The position numbers and the translations under genes are program-made. A stretch of 64,000 nt of DNA, taken from NCBI GenBank assembly GCA_019241645.1, contig JAFAWQ010000026.1, positions 62,001-126,000 on the forward strand, read 5' to 3'. Below, piece after piece: positions 61,529 to 64,000 of the stretch (its first letter is position 1; each line of letters starts with the position of its first letter). Source of the DNA: Alphaproteobacteria bacterium. GTDB taxonomy: Bacteria > Pseudomonadota > Alphaproteobacteria > Micropepsales > Micropepsaceae. Under the pieces are notes generated by a model, which saw only the letters and a program-made list of their open reading frames with translations, ran no database searches and had not been told where the DNA came from.

Positions 61529-62944
61529 ATGTTCACCATCCGATCCGGCAAAACCGCGCCGCGATTCCTCGCGCGGGCTCTGAGGATTGCCGGCTTCTTT
61601 GGTCCAATGGTCTTTGGGCTGTTGGCCACAGCCCAGTCTGCCGTCGCCCAGAACATCGACATCATCAGGGATGCCGAAATCGAGCGGGTGATGCGCCAAT
61701 ACGAGGATCCGCTTCTGAAGGCGGCAGGTCTCGATCCCCACAGCGTCAAGCTCTATCTGGTGAACGATCCGGAAATAAACGCCTTCGCCACCCAGAGCCC
61801 GGTGCCTGGTGAATCGGAGAGCATTTTCGTCAACACCGGTACATTTCTCCAGCTCAAGACCCCCAATCAGCTGATTGGCATTCTGGCCCATGAAACGGGT
61901 CATATTGCGGGCGGTCATATCGTTCGGGATGCGTCGGCCATCAGGAAATCGGCGGTTCCGATGCTGCTTGGAATCGCCTTGGGTGTGGCGGCGATCGCCA
62001 TGGGCGCGGGAGAAGCCGCCATGGGAGCCATCGCTCTCGGCGGTCAAGCGGCGCAGGCGCAGTTCTTTCAGTTCAGCCGGGCGCAGGAAGCGACCGCCGA
62101 CCAGATGGGACAACGCTATCTGAAAGCGACCCACCAATCCGGACGGGGCATGCTCGAGGTGTTCAACAAGTTCGCGGGTATGGAAGCCGAGATCACCTAT
62201 GGCCGCAACACACCGCTGATCACCGACCACCCGCTATCGCGCGAGCGTATCGATCTGCTGCAACAGCTCGTCGAGGCTTCTCCCTACAAGGAGACGAAGG
62301 ACAGTCCCGCGGCGCTTCATGAATTCCAACTGATTCAAGCCAAGCTTGCGGGGTTCCTCAACCGCGTCGATACGGTGCTAACGCGATATCCGCCATCGGA
62401 TCAAAGCGCGGAGGGCCATTACGCGCGGGCCGTCGCCTATTTTCGGAAGCCCGACATGAAAAAGGCGATCGAGGAAGCCAACACCCTGGTTAAACTGGAG
62501 CCGAACAATCCCTTCTATTGGGAAATTCTTGGCCAGATTTATGTCGAGATGAGCCAGCCGCAGAACGGCATCTTGCCGTATCAGAAGTCTGTGGACCTTG
62601 CACCCGACGAACCGCTCCTGCGGCTGAGTCTGGCAGCGGCCCAAATTGCCACGGGCAAGGCACAATTCGCGAAACCGGCACTCGATAACCTCAAGATTGT
62701 GCTGCACCAGGAAAACAACAACAGCTTCGCGTGGTATGAGGCCGCGCAGGCATACAGCGATGCCGGTAACGAGGGCATGGCGAATCTATCGACCGCCGAA
62801 TTGAAATATAATGTGGGCAATTTCAAAGAAGCCGTTCACTTCGCCACCATCGCACAGCACAAGTTGGCAGCCGGCTCGACGGACTGGCAGCGGGCCCAGG
62901 ATATCCTGGCGATTTCCAAGGCAAATGCGGATTCACGCCGGTGA
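61529..62944 (+). CDS. M48-family periplasmic protease with TPRs (BepA/YfgC-like)
   Basis: A 471-residue exported zinc protease, likely an outer-membrane protein quality-control factor. The signal peptide ends near AVAQN (residue 41). HETGH at 121-125 is the HExxH motif and Glu187 in QEATADQMG the third ligand. A hydrophobic Ala/Gly stretch (145-180) lies between. Residues 270-470 contain TPR-type helices (AEGHYARAVAYFRKPDMKKA, YWEILGQIYVEM). The ATG at 61529 has AGGAG about 12 bases upstream; a GTG at 61463 gives a longer N-terminus but no signal peptide. Confidence 0.93.
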   Translation: MFTIRSGKTAPRFLARALRIAGFFGPMVFGLLATAQSAVAQNIDIIRDAEIERVMRQYEDPLLKAAGLDPHSVKLYLVNDPEINAFATQSPVPGESESIFVNTGTFLQLKTPNQLIGILAHETGHIAGGHIVRDASAIRKSAVPMLLGIALGVAAIAMGAGEAAMGAIALGGQAAQAQFFQFSRAQEATADQMGQRYLKATHQSGRGMLEVFNKFAGMEAEITYGRNTPLITDHPLSRERIDLLQQLVEASPYKETKDSPAALHEFQLIQAKLAGFLNRVDTVLTRYPPSDQSAEGHYARAVAYFRKPDMKKAIEEANTLVKLEPNNPFYWEILGQIYVEMSQPQNGILPYQKSVDLAPDEPLLRLSLAAAQIATGKAQFAKPALDNLKIVLHQENNNSFAWYEAAQAYSDAGNEGMANLSTAELKYNVGNFKEAVHFATIAQHKLAAGSTDWQRAQDILAISKANADSRR

Positions 62945-62960
62945 ACGGAAAACTGAGGAC

Positions 62961-63710
62961 ATGCTGAAATCACATGCCGGTACGGCTGTGGGCGGCGCAT
63001 TGGCCGGTGCCGTGCTTGCCGTGGGTACGGTGTTTGCGGCCGCTTCGTTCGGCATTTTTCCGGACCGCCCTGACGATCATATCCGCGCCTATCTCCTGGC
63101 GCATCCGCAAATCCTTGCCGAGATGAGCAGCAAGCTGCAGACGCAACAGGAAGCGGGCGATGATGCTGCGAGAGAGAAAGCCGTACGCAAGCTTGGGCTG
63201 AAGCCGTTTTTCAATCCGCGCCTGGCCTTCGTCACCGGGCCCGCGTCGGCACGGACCACCTTTGTCGAATTCTTCGACTACAATTGTCCCTATTGCCGCG
63301 CCTCGATTCCCGCCGTGAAAAAGTTTATGGCGGCGCACAAGAACGACACCCGCTTTGCTTTTATCGAATTTCCCATCAAGGGGCCGCGATCCACCATCGC
63401 TTCCCGCGCGGCGATAGCAGCGCGCAAGCAGCCGGGCAAATATCTAGCCTTTCACTTCCTGCTGATGGACGAGAAGGAGCTGGTGACCAAGGAAGTAATT
63501 CTGGCCGACGCACAGAAGGCGGGACTGGACGTCGGCAAGCTCCTGACCGACATGCGGGACCATTCGGTCGATACCGCAATCGCCGGGGCCCACAATCTTG
63601 CTGCCGCGGCGAATATCGATGGAACGCCGGCATTCATCGTGAATGGCCGCATTCGCGAAGGCGCGCTCGACGACGACTCTCTGCGCGAAATGTTGAGAAT
63701 GCCCGGCTAG
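62961..63710 (+). CDS. DsbA-family thiol oxidoreductase
   Basis: A 249-residue periplasmic thioredoxin-fold protein with an N-terminal signal or anchor (to about 28). An alpha-helical N-terminal segment (40-80, with [18 protein letters not shown]) resembles the dimerisation stalk of ScsC/BdbD relatives. The active site is CPYC at 109-112 in [12 protein letters not shown] and the cis-Pro lies in [10 protein letters not shown]. It follows the M48 protease by 16 bases, a common alphaproteobacterial pairing. Its stop shares CTAG with the thiG stop. Confidence 0.92.
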   Translation: MLKSHAGTAVGGALAGAVLAVGTVFAAASFGIFPDRPDDHIRAYLLAHPQILAEMSSKLQTQQEAGDDAAREKAVRKLGLKPFFNPRLAFVTGPASARTTFVEFFDYNCPYCRASIPAVKKFMAAHKNDTRFAFIEFPIKGPRSTIASRAAIAARKQPGKYLAFHFLLMDEKELVTKEVILADAQKAGLDVGKLLTDMRDHSVDTAIAGAHNLAAAANIDGTPAFIVNGRIREGALDDDSLREMLRMPG

Positions 63711-64000
63711 ATCAAGCCGGCAAGCGGACTGGACGGATCGGCGTAGCGCTTCTTGGCCATGCGCCCGGCTAGATAAGCAAGGCGTCCTGCCTCGACTGCG
63801 TGCCGCATCGCTGCGGCCATCAACACCGGTTCTTTTGCTTCGGCGATCCCGGTGTTCGAAATAACGGCATCGCATCCCAGTTCCATGGCGACGGCCGCGT
63901 CGGACGCGGTGCCGATACCGGCATCCACAATGACGGGGACTTTTGCATCCTCGATGATCAGCCGGATGTTGATGGGGCTCTGTATCCCCAGGCCGGAGCC
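63707..64000 (-). CDS. thiG: Thiazole synthase, 5' part outside the window
   Basis: ThiG builds the thiazole ring of thiamine from deoxyxylulose phosphate, ThiS-thiocarboxylate and an imine. The 3' portion (about 97 codons) is present: [20 protein letters not shown], then [40 protein letters not shown] and the typical end [15 protein letters not shown]. The reading frame is open through the right edge, so the start lies beyond base 64000. An ATG at 63928 is internal. Confidence 0.95.
   Translation of the reverse strand, partial: GSGLGIQSPINIRLIIEDAKVPVIVDAGIGTASDAAVAMELGCDAVISNTGIAEAKEPVLMAAAMRHAVEAGRLAYLAGRMAKKRYADPSSPLAGLI

Overview
The window is a high-GC chromosomal segment from an alphaproteobacterium. 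The evidence is the gene order rlpA-dac-tmk-holB-tatD, the order ETF-ubiquinone oxidoreductase / TPR lipoprotein / ispE / polyprenyl synthetase / DUF2007 / methyltransferase / glyQS, and an NDUFS4-like complex I accessory subunit. The genus cannot be fixed by reading alone. A soil or freshwater heterotroph is plausible. No CRISPR array, integrase, transposase or rRNA was seen, and no stretch over 300 bases lacks a gene.

Layout. 0.1-8.6 kb: a tiny lipoprotein; rlpA, broken by a one-base shift at a C run; a D,D-carboxypeptidase; tmk, holB, tatD and an MBL-fold hydrolase, tightly packed; then a family-5 uracil-DNA glycosylase, a NYN-domain protein, folK and a ClpP-like serine protease. 8.7-17.6 kb: a Gly/Ser/Gln-rich mini-protein with a clear terminator, nadK, glpK, a class II aldolase, a PQQ-type beta-propeller, a soluble lytic transglycosylase and a family-4-like uracil-DNA glycosylase. 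17.7-29.7 kb: housekeeping genes (ETF-QO, isoprenoid and quinone side-chain enzymes, glyQS), an M20-like protein with altered metal ligands, and an NDUFS4 homologue flanked by tRNA-Pro(TGG) and tRNA-Arg(TCT).

29.7-54.8 kb is an exopolysaccharide locus that begins right after tRNA-Arg. It has a Wzx/Wzy-type core: initiating phosphoglycosyl transferase, flippase, polymerase/ligase, chain-length protein and a multi-SLBB outer-membrane exporter. It also has a cassette for making an activated precursor (HAD phosphatase, nucleotidyltransferase-kinase fusion, second nucleotidyltransferase), several glycosyltransferases, four B12-type radical SAM proteins, three methyltransferases and an amidohydrolase. 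The radical SAM set is the least explained part of the window and the best candidate for an undescribed modification pathway.

54.8-59.2 kb, on the minus strand, encodes a likely extracellular electron conduit: a monoheme cytochrome c, a decaheme cytochrome with exactly ten CXXCH motifs and a long N-terminal extension, and an 842-residue MtrB/PioB-type porin. This resembles PioAB of phototrophic iron oxidisers, with no PioC and no outer-surface multiheme cytochrome in view. 59.4-64 kb: a POT-family peptide transporter, a NUDIX hydrolase, a BepA-like M48 protease with TPRs, a DsbA-like thiol oxidoreductase and the 3' part of thiG.
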